DNA of 64,000 nucleotides from Sorlinia euscelidii (GCF_036452155.1 NZ_JAWJZY010000002.1); one strand, 5' to 3'. Shown: positions 26,923 to 36,791, numbered from the stretch's first letter. Translations and numbers: made by a program. The notes: generated by a model from the letters alone, not told the origin.

Positions 26923-27510
26923 GTGGCAAAACTCGAAACATCTTCTGAAATGCCTTCTGAGGCCGGTGTATCGAGCTCTCTTGCGCGCCGTTATGCGCGC
27001 GGTTTCTGCAAATATGTTGAAGATCACGCTGAAGCGTCAGACGCCTATGCACAGGTCACGCGCCTGGCCCAGGCCATACGCCAGAGCGCCGCGTTGCAGC
27101 AATTTCTTCACGACAAAAGAATCCGTATGACGGATTCGGTTAAAGCGGTCGAGGCACTCGCACGGTCGCTTGAACTTGGCGACGCCGTCCGCCGGCTTGT
27201 CGGCGTCGTCGCACAGAACCGTCGTCTATCCGCCCTCGCTGATATTCTCTCCGCGATTAAGGCGCTTGATCGCGCACGCCGTGGCGAAGTGACGGTGGAG
27301 GTGCGGACGGCCTCAAAACTGACCGACGCACAGCGCGACGCCTTGAGCGCGCGCCTGGCTGAAGCGGGGTACGGACGCCTCGCGATGGTCGAACATGTTG
27401 ACCCCGCCCTTATTGGCGGCCTGGTCATCAAAATCGGTCCTAAACTTTTTGACTCATCCATAAGCGGGCGTCTCACCCGCCTCCAGTTTGCCATGAAGGG
27501 AGCCGCGTGA
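26923..27510 (+). CDS. atpH: ATP synthase F1 subunit delta
   Basis: From the GTG at 26923 the product is 195 residues: SSLARRYARGFCKYVEDHAE is the family N-terminus (about residues 16-35), and VEHVDPALIGGLVIKIGPKL with DSSISGRLTRLQ is the conserved C-terminus. Delta is the part of the peripheral stalk that holds F1 to F0. An in-frame start at 26878 would add 15 residues; it has no better ribosome site. The gene overlaps atpA by one base of shared stop/start (TGATG). Confidence 0.93.
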   Translation: MAKLETSSEMPSEAGVSSSLARRYARGFCKYVEDHAEASDAYAQVTRLAQAIRQSAALQQFLHDKRIRMTDSVKAVEALARSLELGDAVRRLVGVVAQNRRLSALADILSAIKALDRARRGEVTVEVRTASKLTDAQRDALSARLAEAGYGRLAMVEHVDPALIGGLVIKIGPKLFDSSISGRLTRLQFAMKGAA

Positions 27511-29045
27511 TGGATATCCGTCCCGCAGAGATTTCGGACATCCTCAAGCAGCAGATCGCCGCATTTGATGACGGTGCCAAAATATCCGAGACGGGCACTG
27601 TCCTCTCGATCGGTGACGGGATTGCCCGCGTCTTCGGGCTGGATAATGTCATGGCCGGGGAGATGGTGCATTTTCCGTCAACCGGTGATACGGGCATGGC
27701 GCTCAATCTCGAGCAGGATAATGTCGGTGTCGTTGTTTTCGGCGATGGTGATGGTATCCGGGAAGGCGACACCGTTACACGCGGAAATGCCGTTGTGGAA
27801 GTGCCGGTGGGGAAGGGCCTTCTGGGCCGCGTCGTGGATGCGCTGGGCAACCCGATTGACGGCAAGGGGCCGATTAAAGACGTTGAAATGCGCCGTGCGG
27901 AAGTCAAGGCGCCCGGCATTATGCCGCGTCAATCCGTCTGTGAGCCTGTGCAGACCGGGATCAAGGCCATTGATGCGCTGGTGCCGATCGGGCGTGGCCA
28001 GCGTGAGTTGGTGATTGGTGACCGCCAGACCGGCAAAACCGCCATCCTTGTCGATACAATCGTCGCGCAAAAGCCGGTCAATGCTTCCGGTGACGAAAAA
28101 GAGAAACTTTACTGCATCTATGTGGCGATCGGTCAGAAACGCTCAACCGTGGCCAATCTCGTCCGCACTCTGACGGAAGAAGGCGCGATGGAATATTCCA
28201 TCGTTGTGGCCGCGACCGCGTCCGACCCGGCGCCGATGCAATATCTCGCCCCTTACGCGGCCTGCGCCATGGGTGAATATTTCCGTGATAACGGCATGCA
28301 TGCGCTGATCTGCTATGATGATCTGTCCAAACAGGCTGTGGCTTATCGCCAGATGTCGCTTCTTCTGCGCCGTCCGCCGGGGCGTGAGGCTTTCCCCGGT
28401 GACGTGTTCTATCTGCATTCCCGCCTGCTGGAGCGTGCGGCGAAAATGTCAGGTGCGAGCGGTGGTGGCTCCCTGACTGCCCTGCCCGTGATTGAAACCC
28501 AGGCGGGTGACGTTGCGGCTTACATCCCGACGAACGTGATTTCCATCACGGATGGGCAGATCTTTCTGGAGACAGACCTTTTTTACAAAGGCATCCGCCC
28601 GGCGGTGAATGTGGGTGGTTCCGTCTCCCGCGTCGGGTCCGCGGCTCAGATCAAGGCGATGAAGCAGGTTGCGGGCAAAATCAAACTCGACCTGGCGCAA
28701 TATCGCGAGATGGCGGCGTTCTCGCAGTTCGCCTCGGATCTTGACCCCGCGACACGCAAACAGCTTGAGCGCGGCGCACGCCTGACCGAGCTGCTGAAAC
28801 AGCCGCAAATCTCGCCTTTGCCGGTCGAGGATCAGGTTGTCGTGCTTTATGCCGGGACGCGTGGCTATGTGGATGTCGTCCCCGTCGATAAAGTGGTCGA
28901 TTATGAAAAAGCCCTTTTGGCAGAAGTGCGCGGCCCAGGACGCGCCATTCTGGATGCGATCCGCGCCGATAAGCAGCTGAAGCCGGAAGTGGAGGAGAAG
29001 CTCAAGGCCTTGCTGGAAACTTTCAATAAGCGCTTTGCTGCGTAA
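27510..29045 (+). CDS. atpA: ATP synthase F1 subunit alpha
   Basis: 511 residues from ATG 27510. The P-loop GDRQTGKTAILVDTIV lies near residue 170, with PGREAFPGDVFYLHSRLLER and ALPVIETQAGDVAAYIPTNV as alpha-specific blocks. Alpha holds the non-catalytic nucleotide sites of F1. Intact and of standard length, flanked by atpH and atpG in the usual alphaproteobacterial F1-only operon. Confidence 0.98.
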   Translation: MDIRPAEISDILKQQIAAFDDGAKISETGTVLSIGDGIARVFGLDNVMAGEMVHFPSTGDTGMALNLEQDNVGVVVFGDGDGIREGDTVTRGNAVVEVPVGKGLLGRVVDALGNPIDGKGPIKDVEMRRAEVKAPGIMPRQSVCEPVQTGIKAIDALVPIGRGQRELVIGDRQTGKTAILVDTIVAQKPVNASGDEKEKLYCIYVAIGQKRSTVANLVRTLTEEGAMEYSIVVAATASDPAPMQYLAPYAACAMGEYFRDNGMHALICYDDLSKQAVAYRQMSLLLRRPPGREAFPGDVFYLHSRLLERAAKMSGASGGGSLTALPVIETQAGDVAAYIPTNVISITDGQIFLETDLFYKGIRPAVNVGGSVSRVGSAAQIKAMKQVAGKIKLDLAQYREMAAFSQFASDLDPATRKQLERGARLTELLKQPQISPLPVEDQVVVLYAGTRGYVDVVPVDKVVDYEKALLAEVRGPGRAILDAIRADKQLKPEVEEKLKALLETFNKRFAA

Positions 29046-29054
29046 GGACGGGTC

Positions 29055-29950
29055 ATGGCCTCGCTGAAGGAACTGCGCGCCCGCATCACGGGCGTTAAAT
29101 CACAGCGCAAAATTACGAGCGCCATGAAAATGGTCGCTGCCTCCAAGCTGCGCCGCTTTCAGACGCGTGCTGAGGCGTCGCGTCCCTATGCGGAAGCCAT
29201 GCGTCATATGATGGCTGAGCTGGTCGCCGCGTCGCCCGCCAGTGAAACAGCCCCCATCCTGATGCGAGGGGGCAGGGTAAAAAGCATCTTGTCATTATGC
29301 TGACGAGTGACCTTGGCCTTGCCGGGGGTTTCAATGCGCAGATCGGTCGCGCTGTTCGCAGCCTGGCGGGGCAGATTTCCCAGAATGGCGAAAAACTGAT
29401 GTTGCTGCCTTTGGGACGCAAGGGCGGCGATATTGCGCAACGCGCTTTTCCGTCAGAAATCGTGGAGAAGCTGCCCGGCACAGGCGGGAAGGAAGTGCCG
29501 TTTAATGTCGCATCCCAATTGGGTGACCGCGTTATTTCGATGTTGGAGAAGGGTGAAATCGATAAGGTTTCGCTGGTCTATAACCGCTTCGTCAATGCCA
29601 TGACGCAAACGCCGGTGACGCTTCCCCTGGTGCCGCTTGCTGTCGATGAGGAAGCGCCCGCAGAAAAAAAGGACGCGCCTTCCGCGGCGGATCAGCCCCT
29701 TTACAGTTTTGAACCGGATGAGGAAAGCCTGCTTGAGCAGATCCTGCCGAGAAACCTCAAAGTGCAGCTCTACGCCGCCCTGCTTGAGAGTGCGGCGGGT
29801 GAGCAAGGGGCCCGCATGGCGGCGATGGATAATGCGACCCGCAATGCGGGCAAGGCGATTGACCGGCTTTCCCAACATTACAACCGCACCCGCCAAGCCA
29901 ATATCACCCGTGAACTTATCGAGATTATCTCCGGCGCTGAAGCCGTCTGA
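29055..29950 (+). CDS. atpG: ATP synthase F1 subunit gamma, frame interrupted at a G5 run
   Basis: The first frame gives the gamma N-terminus (MASLKELRARITGVKSQRKI) for about 75 residues, and the second resumes at KKHLVIMLTSDLGLAGGFNA and reaches the conserved C-terminus ATRNAGKAIDRLSQHYNRTR. The frames separate at five G (29268-29272); six G gives LMRGGQGKKHLVIML, the normal family sequence, and 298 residues in all. Gamma is the rotor shaft of ATP synthase, and all other F1 genes are intact, so true loss is unlikely. A residual in-frame restart at 29297 would lack the N-terminal coiled coil. Confidence 0.93.
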
Positions 29951-29976
29951 GACTTTTACGCAGGAGCCTGTAAGCG

Positions 29977-31440
29977 ATGTCAGATAACACCTCCACCGCC
30001 CCCGCATCGAACAGCAATGTCGTTGGCCGTGTGACGCAGATCCGTGGACCGGTTGTTGACGTGCAGTTTGACGGCCCCCTTCCGACCATTCTGAATGCGC
30101 TGCATATTGAGTTGGAAGGCCACCGTCTCGTCCTGGAAGTCGCGCAGGAAATCGGTGAGCGTGAAGTGCGTTGCATCGCGATGGATACGACGGATGGGCT
30201 TGTGCGCGGCACAGAAGTCAAAGATACGGGTGAGCAGATCAAAGTCCCGGTTGGCCCGGCGACGCTCGGACGCATCATGAATGTCGTCGGGGAGCCGATT
30301 GATGAGCGTGGTCCCATCAACTCCGACAAGCAATATACGATTCACCGCAAAGCCCCAACTTTTGAGGAGCAGGCCGCAGCCTCCGAAATTCTCGTGACCG
30401 GCATTAAAGTGGTCGATCTTCTCTGCCCTTACCTCAAAGGCGGTAAAATCGGCCTGTTTGGCGGCGCGGGCGTCGGTAAGACGGTTATCATCCAGGAGTT
30501 GATTAATAACATCGCCAAGGCCCATGGCGGCGTTTCTGTCTTTGCCGGGGTAGGTGAGCGCACGCGTGAAGGCAATGATCTGTATTTTGAAATGCAGGAT
30601 GCCGGCGTCATTAAACTCGGGGAAAATGGCAGCACTGAGGGCTCAAAAGTGGCGCTCGTCTATGGCCAGATGAACGAGCCGCCCGGCGCCCGCGCGCGCG
30701 TCGCCCTGTCCGGCCTGACGCAGGCGGAGTATTTCCGCGATGAGGAGGGGCAGGATGTGCTTTTCTTCGTCGATAATATCTTCCGCTTCACCCAGGCAGG
30801 TTCAGAAGTCTCAGCTTTGTTGGGGCGTATTCCCTCGGCCGTGGGTTATCAGCCGACCCTCGCAACAGAAATGGGTGCGTTGCAGGAGCGGATTACATCC
30901 ACCAAAAAAGGCTCCATCACCTCCGTGCAGGCTGTCTACGTCCCGGCTGATGACCTGACCGATCCGGCCCCTGCCGCGACCTTCGCCCATCTGGATGCAA
31001 CGACGGTGCTTAATCGCGCGATTGCGGAAATGGGTATCTACCCCGCCGTGGATCCGCTCGATTCAACCTCCCGCTCGCTTGACCCGAAAATTGTCGGTGA
31101 GGAGCATTATCAGGTTGCGCGCGATGTGCAGCGTATTCTCCAGACCTATAAGGGCTTGCAGGATATTATTGCCATCCTTGGCATGGATGAGCTTTCAGAG
31201 GAAGATAAGCAGACTGTCGCGCGCGCACGCCGCATTCAGCGTTTCCTTTCCCAGCCTTTCCATGTGGCCGAAGTCTTTACCGGCGCGCCGGGCAAGCTCG
31301 TTTCTCTCGAAGACACGGTGCGCAGCTTCAAAGCCATCGTGGCTGGCGAGCATGATCACCTGCCGGAAGGCGCCTTCTATATGGTCGGTTCGATTGATGA
31401 AGCGGTTGCGAAGGCTGAGAAAATGAAAGAATCCGCCTGA
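29977..31440 (+). CDS. atpD: ATP synthase F1 subunit beta
   Basis: 487 residues with the catalytic P-loop GLFGGAGVGKTVIIQELINN, GERTREGNDLYFEM (catalytic Glu) and the DELSEEDKQTVARARRIQRF C-terminal block. Beta carries the catalytic sites of F1. It ends two bases before atpC, and spacing after atpG is 26 bases with AGGAG in the leader. Confidence 0.98.
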   Translation: MSDNTSTAPASNSNVVGRVTQIRGPVVDVQFDGPLPTILNALHIELEGHRLVLEVAQEIGEREVRCIAMDTTDGLVRGTEVKDTGEQIKVPVGPATLGRIMNVVGEPIDERGPINSDKQYTIHRKAPTFEEQAAASEILVTGIKVVDLLCPYLKGGKIGLFGGAGVGKTVIIQELINNIAKAHGGVSVFAGVGERTREGNDLYFEMQDAGVIKLGENGSTEGSKVALVYGQMNEPPGARARVALSGLTQAEYFRDEEGQDVLFFVDNIFRFTQAGSEVSALLGRIPSAVGYQPTLATEMGALQERITSTKKGSITSVQAVYVPADDLTDPAPAATFAHLDATTVLNRAIAEMGIYPAVDPLDSTSRSLDPKIVGEEHYQVARDVQRILQTYKGLQDIIAILGMDELSEEDKQTVARARRIQRFLSQPFHVAEVFTGAPGKLVSLEDTVRSFKAIVAGEHDHLPEGAFYMVGSIDEAVAKAEKMKESA

Positions 31441-31442
31441 TC

Positions 31443-31862
31443 ATGCCTGTCCTGCTTGAAATCATCAGTCCTGAAAAAATCCTGTTCAGCGCCAACGTGG
31501 ATATGTCGGTCATCCCTGGTGAGGAGGGCGATATCGCCGCCATGCCGGAGCGTGCCCCTTTGATGATTTCATTACGGGGCGGCGTATTGTCCTATTATCA
31601 AGGTGAGAAGGTGGCCGGCACCTTCTTTATCGCGGGCGGTTTTGCGGATATGAATGCCGAAAAATGCACGGTCCTGGCTGATGATGCCTATCCCGTCAGC
31701 GACATTTCAACCCGTGACGCCTACACGGCACTAGAGGGGCTGGAAGCCGCGCTTGCCAATGTGACGGCTGAAAATGTCGTGGAGCAGGATCGCATCGCAC
31801 GCCGTATCCAGATCGTCCGCGCTGAGATTGAGGCGGCGGAAGAAAAATCCCCGACCCATTGA
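31443..31862 (+). CDS. atpC: ATP synthase F1 subunit epsilon
   Basis: 139 residues: the N-terminal beta-sandwich (LLEIISPEKILFSANVDMSV, VIPGEEGDIAAMPERAPLM) and a two-helix C-terminus are both present. Epsilon couples the rotor and inhibits ATP hydrolysis. Last gene of the F1 operon; F0 genes are elsewhere, as is normal for alphaproteobacteria. No clear terminator was seen in the 128 bases before the convergent neighbour. Confidence 0.95.
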   Translation: MPVLLEIISPEKILFSANVDMSVIPGEEGDIAAMPERAPLMISLRGGVLSYYQGEKVAGTFFIAGGFADMNAEKCTVLADDAYPVSDISTRDAYTALEGLEAALANVTAENVVEQDRIARRIQIVRAEIEAAEEKSPTH

Positions 31863-31990
31863 CCGTTTCAAGGCGCAGCTCTCACGCGCCTTTAGTTCTG
31901 ATCCCTCAAAACCAGCCTGGCCCCATCCCCGCGCGCCTCACCGCGCCGGGATATGGATTTTGCCTCACCCTTTCAACCCGTCACGCGCGA

Positions 31991-33232
31991 TCAGATCGCG
32001 CGCCAGTTCGGTGTCTGGAGTTTGTAAGGGGTGTGAAATTCTTCGATCAGCTCATTGAATTTGGCCTGATCATGAATTTCTATGGATTGTTTAGGACGGT
32101 TACCGTTCAGGCTTCGATAGGCAATCCGGTTGATTGCACGCGCATAAACGCCAGGCCCGGTTTTATAGGCGATAAACAGCCCTGAATGAAGGTAACAATT
32201 TCTGTAAATAGAGAGGAGCGCGTCGGAGAGGACCTCATTATTCGGGCAGGTTCCGAAGAAGTCATTATGGACGACATGACCTCTCGTCAGCAGGAACGTC
32301 GCGCTTTTTGTCCGCGTCGCCATAAAATCAAGCGTTGCCTGTTTGCCTAACTTCAGGTCAGCATCGAGCCACCACCCGCCAAGCGCCTGTAACAAATGCA
32401 GTCGCAGGAAATCAGCGGCTTCGGCGGGATGGCGGGCATTGATGAAAATATCACGCGCTTCAATGCCGTAATTATCGTAAAGCCATTCGGTCGCCTCGGC
32501 GAAGTCCATGATACGGACTTCAAACCCATTCAACTTGCGATGATATTCAAAATTCTCCGCAATTTCCGGCGGCGGGTTTTTATCCCAGTACATGAAGATC
32601 CGGCGCGGGATACGCGTTGCGGGCGAATTTACATCCAATCTGACATCGAAAAGGCTCGGGCTTGCGCGCAGAGCGAATTCCAACCAAAGCGTGTCCGCCT
32701 CTTCGCCGGTGTGAAATTCTTCGAAAGCATTGCCGATGGTTTTGAGCGCCTCCATCGCCGTTGCGCCGTGCCACCCTTTTTGAACGCCCTCGATATATTG
32801 GGCATAAGGAATACTGAGGCCGCGCATTTCCTGAAGCTCTTCAGGCGGCACGGATTGGCCCGACTTCAACAGCGTCAGCAGGCGGACCTGGAGAAGGGCC
32901 TGCGCACTCGGAAATTGCGTCGGTGATTTTGAGTGCAAATCATAGGCGCGCCGATAGATGATGGAAGCTTCCGCGACATTGCCATTCATATGCAGGATAT
33001 TGGCGAGATGGAAGCAATGGTCCGTCGTCTCGGCCCCATGCTCCTGCAAATAGGCTTTGGCCTGCGGGTCAAATTCAAGGGGCAGGGAAAAAGCCTGCGG
33101 CGCCCCCGAGGGGACCAGAATGGCGACATTCCCGCCAGGGCCTTCTACTCCCTGTATATCAGGCGCGTTGCATGGGTCTGCCGGAAGCGCCCGATCGGGC
33201 CCGTCTGACTGCTCGCTCATTCTAAAATTCAC
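31991..33232 (-). CDS. GT32-like glycosyltransferase with N-terminal helical repeat region
   Basis: The 413-residue protein has a helical N-terminal half (LANILHMNGNVAEASIIYRR resembles a TPR, about residues 70-95) and a C-terminal GT-A domain of the capsular/Och1-like GT32 kind: RIPRRIFMYWDKNPPPEI, AEAADFLRLHLLQALGGWWL and the metal-binding DAD in the next residues. No signal or membrane helix is seen. It stands alone between convergent atpC and the divergent queF side. Probably adds a sugar to a cell-surface polymer; acceptor unknown. A second start at 33220 is possible. Confidence 0.75.
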   Translation of the reverse strand: MNFRMSEQSDGPDRALPADPCNAPDIQGVEGPGGNVAILVPSGAPQAFSLPLEFDPQAKAYLQEHGAETTDHCFHLANILHMNGNVAEASIIYRRAYDLHSKSPTQFPSAQALLQVRLLTLLKSGQSVPPEELQEMRGLSIPYAQYIEGVQKGWHGATAMEALKTIGNAFEEFHTGEEADTLWLEFALRASPSLFDVRLDVNSPATRIPRRIFMYWDKNPPPEIAENFEYHRKLNGFEVRIMDFAEATEWLYDNYGIEARDIFINARHPAEAADFLRLHLLQALGGWWLDADLKLGKQATLDFMATRTKSATFLLTRGHVVHNDFFGTCPNNEVLSDALLSIYRNCYLHSGLFIAYKTGPGVYARAINRIAYRSLNGNRPKQSIEIHDQAKFNELIEEFHTPYKLQTPNWRAI

Positions 33233-33488
33233 CCTCTCGAAACAGGTCCCTTAAATGGCCTGAGAATCATGAACATATAATTTTTGAAAAATTGCGCTGC
33301 ATCCGCCCAAAGCAGAATTTTCACAAAGCTGCCCAAATCTAAACGCAGGGTTAAATTATGCCATAGTCTAACGTCTGCAAATCTAAAAATTTTTTTTCCC
33401 AAGCTGAAATGACGGGCAGAATCTCGATTTCTTGATCAAATCATCGTTACTTCAAGCGGTCTGACGCAAGTGAACACAACGAGTCGGT

Positions 33489-33959
33489 TCAGCCGCGACC
33501 GCGATAGGGTTTAACGTCCTGCGGGGGAAGCCACACATGGGAAGGTGCCGCACCGGTCTGCCAGAAAACATCGATGGGAATACCGCCGCGTGGATACCAG
33601 TAAGCGCCGATGCGCAGCCATTTCGGCTTTAATCTTTCGACGAGGCGTTGCGCAATCGTCAGAGAGCAATCTTCATGAAAAGCTCCGTGATTACGAAAGC
33701 TTTGCAGGAACAGCTTGAGCGACTTGCTTTCAACAATCAGCGCGTCCGGAATATAGTCAATCACAATATGCGCGAAGTCAGGCTGGCCGGTAATGGGGCA
33801 CAATGATGTAAACTCAGGCGCGGTGAAACGAATAACATAATCCTGACCGCGATGCGGCGCGTCGACCGCCTCAAGATGCGCCTCATCCGGGCTCTGCGGT
33901 GTGGGCGTTTTCTGCCCGAGTTGCGTCAGCCTGTCAGGCCCGTTATCACGTTGAGTCAC
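33489..33959 (-). CDS. queF: NADPH-dependent 7-cyano-7-deazaguanine reductase
   Basis: Start GTG at 33959 follows GAGGAAA; the product is 156 residues, normal for the short QueF type. FTSLCPITGQPDFAHIVIDY carries the catalytic Cys, ESKSLKLFLQSFRNHGAFHE the QueF signature and the substrate Glu. QueF reduces preQ0 to preQ1 in queuosine tRNA modification. It is divergent from rnd, with only 33 bases between start codons, so the two promoters must overlap the neighbouring coding ends or this gap. Confidence 0.95.
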   Translation of the reverse strand: MTQRDNGPDRLTQLGQKTPTPQSPDEAHLEAVDAPHRGQDYVIRFTAPEFTSLCPITGQPDFAHIVIDYIPDALIVESKSLKLFLQSFRNHGAFHEDCSLTIAQRLVERLKPKWLRIGAYWYPRGGIPIDVFWQTGAAPSHVWLPPQDVKPYRGRG

Positions 33960-33992
33960 AAAATTTTTCCTCTCGACCCGAAGGAGCATCGT

Positions 33993-35231
33993 TTGCAAAG
34001 AAAGCGCCCGGCCTCCAAGCCGCGTTATCCGGCACCCGAACTGATCACCACACATGCGGCGTTGGAAAAACTCTGCATGCGCCTTGCAAACGAGTCTTTC
34101 GTCACAATTGACACCGAATTTATGCGGGAAAAGACTTATTGGCCAGAATTATGTCTTGTGCAACTCGCCGGTACGGCCGATGTCGCCCTGATTGACGTCT
34201 GTGCCGAGGGGATGGATCTGGCACCGCTCGCCGCACTCCTCCAGGCGAAAGATTGCGTCAAGGTGTTTCATGCCGCCCGGCAGGATCTGGAAATTTTTCT
34301 ACATCTGTTCGGCGTTTTGCCGACGCCGATTTACGACACGCAGGTCGCCGCAATGGTGGCCGGATACGGGGATCAGGTCGGTTACGACTCTTTGGTGCAG
34401 GCCCTGACGGGGCGCAGCATTGATAAGGCGCATCGATTCAGTGACTGGTCCCTCCGCCCTCTGACGCCCGCGCAGCGGGATTACGCAGCCGCGGATGTTA
34501 CCTATCTGCGCGAGGTCTATGAAGCGTTGCGGGATGAACTTGCCGCAGCCGGACGACAGGATTGGGCGCAGGCTGAACTCGCTGTGCTGCAGGACCCCGC
34601 GACTTTTCAGCCTGACCCGGAAAAACAATGGGAGCGTCTCAAGCCCCGTACCCATAATCGGCGTATGCTGGGCCTTTTGCGGGAAGTCGCGGCCTGGCGG
34701 GAGCGTGAGGCGCAAAAGCTGAATATCCCACGCCAACGCGTCATCCGGGACGAAAGTCTGCTTGAAATCGCCGCGACACGCCCTGCCGATGCGCAGGCTC
34801 TGGAGCGTGTCCGCGGCGTGACACGCGGATTTGTGCAGAGTAAATCCGGTGAAGGGCTTCTCACCGCGATAAATGCGGGGTGCGCGTTGCCGGATGAGGC
34901 TTTGCCGCGCCTTCCTAAACGCCCGGACAGCGCGCGGCCTTCCGCCGGTGTCGTTGCTTTACTGCGGCTTTTATTGACCATTCAATGTGAGTCGCACCGT
35001 GTCTCGCCGCGTCTGGTTGCGAATAATGACGATATTGACCGCATCGCCCTGGGCGCGCGTGATGTCAAAGCGCTGTCGGGGTGGCGACATGCGGTGTTCG
35101 GGGCGGCGGCCCTTGCATTTCTCTCCGGCAGGCGGGCGATTTATATTGACGGGCAAAAAATCGCCTTCACGGAGCGAGGAGACCCCGCGTCACCTGAACC
35201 TCAGGACGGTCAACCGAAAAGCGCCACTTGA
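33993..35231 (+). CDS. rnd: Ribonuclease D
   Basis: The TTG start at 33993 has an AAGGAG ribosome site 8 bases upstream and gives 412 residues; a longer form from 33852 would overlap queF heavily. The DEDD exonuclease motifs are visible: SFVTIDTEFMREKTYWPEL, VKVFHAARQDLEIF, and LTPAQRDYAAADVTYLREVY, followed by an HRDC-like helical region (WREREAQKLNIPRQRVIRDE). RNase D trims tRNA 3' ends. Confidence 0.93.
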   Translation: MQRKRPASKPRYPAPELITTHAALEKLCMRLANESFVTIDTEFMREKTYWPELCLVQLAGTADVALIDVCAEGMDLAPLAALLQAKDCVKVFHAARQDLEIFLHLFGVLPTPIYDTQVAAMVAGYGDQVGYDSLVQALTGRSIDKAHRFSDWSLRPLTPAQRDYAAADVTYLREVYEALRDELAAAGRQDWAQAELAVLQDPATFQPDPEKQWERLKPRTHNRRMLGLLREVAAWREREAQKLNIPRQRVIRDESLLEIAATRPADAQALERVRGVTRGFVQSKSGEGLLTAINAGCALPDEALPRLPKRPDSARPSAGVVALLRLLLTIQCESHRVSPRLVANNDDIDRIALGARDVKALSGWRHAVFGAAALAFLSGRRAIYIDGQKIAFTERGDPASPEPQDGQPKSAT

Positions 35232-35314
35232 CATCGCGGCAGGAAGTCTCATTTTGCGTAATCTCAACGAGATTTGGGTATAAACCGACGGTTGATGTCG
35301 GAGGAGTTCTGGTC

Positions 35315-36031
35315 GTGGAATGGACGAATGAAACAATTGCGCGCCTGCAGGAGCTATGGCAGCAGGGGCTTTCCACCGCTGAAATCGGGCGTCAACTGAA
35401 TATCACCAAAAACGCGGTTGTCGGGAAAGCGCATCGTCTGGGCCTGCCACCCCGTCCTTCGCCGATTCGTTCAGGGGGGCGCCCGGCCAAATCTGCCACC
35501 GCGACCAGGGAAAAACCCGCGAGGTCCGCCACAAAGGCGTCGCAGCCGAAAAAGGTGAGCGCGTCGGCCGAGACGCCTGCTTCCGGCAAAAAATCGGTGA
35601 AAGCATCGTCCCCAACGCCGAAATCCGCATCGGCTGCGCCTGCGGCTTCGAAACAATCCGCACCCGTGAGCACAAAACCCGTCCCATCTGCGCCGGATGT
35701 GACGGGTTCCGCGCGGAGCGTCAAGACAGCACCGGCAAAAGCACCGTCCACGCCCCCCGTCAACGCGAAGGCCCCCGTCGCCACACCGCCTAAAGTGAGT
35801 GCGGCGGAGAAGGCTCTGACGGAAAAGGAGCTCCGACCGCTTCTTAAACCCCTCAATGTCGATAGTGGCATCAAGCGCGGGCCATCCTGCTGCTGGCCCT
35901 TCGGTGATCCGGGAACACCGGAATTCCGGTTCTGCGGTGCAAAGCCGGTCCCCGGCAAACCTTACTGCGCGGAACATTGCGCGGTCGCGTACGTCAAATT
36001 ACGCGACAGGCGGGACCATTCCGGCAATTAG
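35315..36031 (+). CDS. gcrA: GcrA cell-cycle regulator
   Basis: The GTG start at 35315, with GGAGGAG upstream, gives 238 residues. The N-terminal GcrA DNA-binding domain reads VEWTNETIARLQELWQQGLS followed by KNAVVGKAHRLGL. A long Ala/Pro/Ser/Lys linker (about residues 50-185) follows, longer than in Caulobacter. The C-terminus has GPSCCWPFGDPGTPEFRFCG and a CAEHC block, the RNA-polymerase-contacting Cys-rich end. GcrA boosts transcription at promoters methylated by CcrM (GANTC). Marks the organism as an alphaproteobacterium. Confidence 0.92.
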   Translation: MEWTNETIARLQELWQQGLSTAEIGRQLNITKNAVVGKAHRLGLPPRPSPIRSGGRPAKSATATREKPARSATKASQPKKVSASAETPASGKKSVKASSPTPKSASAAPAASKQSAPVSTKPVPSAPDVTGSARSVKTAPAKAPSTPPVNAKAPVATPPKVSAAEKALTEKELRPLLKPLNVDSGIKRGPSCCWPFGDPGTPEFRFCGAKPVPGKPYCAEHCAVAYVKLRDRRDHSGN

Positions 36032-36080
36032 GCGGCACGCCGCGCGGGGGATGATGTCCCGACGGCGAGATCGCGACATA

Positions 36081-36125
36081 AAAAAGGGCAGGGCGCCAGG
36101 GGGTAGCGCGACCTGCCCTTTCTGT
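36081..36125. terminator. Bidirectional terminator between gcrA and bactofilin
   Basis: AAAGGGCAGG (36083-36092) pairs with CCTGCCCTTT (36112-36121), with A-run before and T-rich after, so it can end transcription in both directions between two convergent genes. Confidence 0.8.
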
Positions 36126-36137
36126 TTTGCGGGTCGG

Positions 36138-36791
36138 TCAGACGGCGGGTGATTTCTCACGATCCGTAACGGTAAACTTGGCTTTCTCCGCGCCGGGGCC
36201 GGCACTGTCAAGGATCATCTCCAGATGACCGGAGATCTGACCGCCTTCTTCAACCTGAAGACGCTTGCAGCGGGTTTTGCCGATCAGTCGACCGGTGGCG
36301 CGGACGGTCAGATTGCCCTTCACGGTCAGGGTGCCGTCAATTTCACCGGCCAGTTCCGCGTCTTCAACCTCGACTTCACCACGGAGGACGCCGCCCTGCG
36401 CGACGTAAAGCTCCTTCGCCTGAAGCATATTGGCTTCAACCGTGCCTTCAACGACGAGTCTCTCCGCATCCTGCACAGTGCCCTGCACCGAAATGCCGCG
36501 ACCAACAACGAGGGTGCGTCGCTCCGCCTTGTCACCTGACTGCTGCACGCCAAGCGTGCCGGGAATGGGGCGGGTCGTCGCGTTTTGACCAGTGGGGGCG
36601 GCAAATGGGCTGCGGGACATGGATGAGGCTTCCTTCATAAGGGGTGGGGTAAAGGTGGATGGCTTATTCACAGGCGCGACACGGTCCTGCGGTGGGGGGG
36701 TGGGCGCCTTGATTTCGGCAGCTCCGGTTTCCTTTTCGGGGGTCTCCTGTTTGTCCGTTGTTTCGGTCTTACGTTTTTTAAACATGCTCAC
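36138..36791 (-). CDS. Bactofilin-family cytoskeletal protein
   Basis: The 217-residue product has a Lys/Glu/Pro-rich disordered N-terminus (about residues 1-85) and a right-handed beta-helix bactofilin core (RTLVVGRGISVQGTVQDAER, VEGTVEANMLQAKELYVAQG and GEIDGTLTVKGNLTVRATGR) with a C-terminal tail. Bactofilins polymerise without nucleotide and scaffold cell-shape or stalk enzymes. The run of seven G on the plus strand (36694-36700) lies in the disordered part and keeps the frame. Confidence 0.88.
   Translation of the reverse strand: MSMFKKRKTETTDKQETPEKETGAAEIKAPTPPPQDRVAPVNKPSTFTPPLMKEASSMSRSPFAAPTGQNATTRPIPGTLGVQQSGDKAERRTLVVGRGISVQGTVQDAERLVVEGTVEANMLQAKELYVAQGGVLRGEVEVEDAELAGEIDGTLTVKGNLTVRATGRLIGKTRCKRLQVEEGGQISGHLEMILDSAGPGAEKAKFTVTDREKSPAV

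Noticed and set aside
31863..31990. Possible terminator between atpC and the GT32-like gene
   Set aside because: Only weak GC-rich inverted repeats without a T-run could be found by eye.
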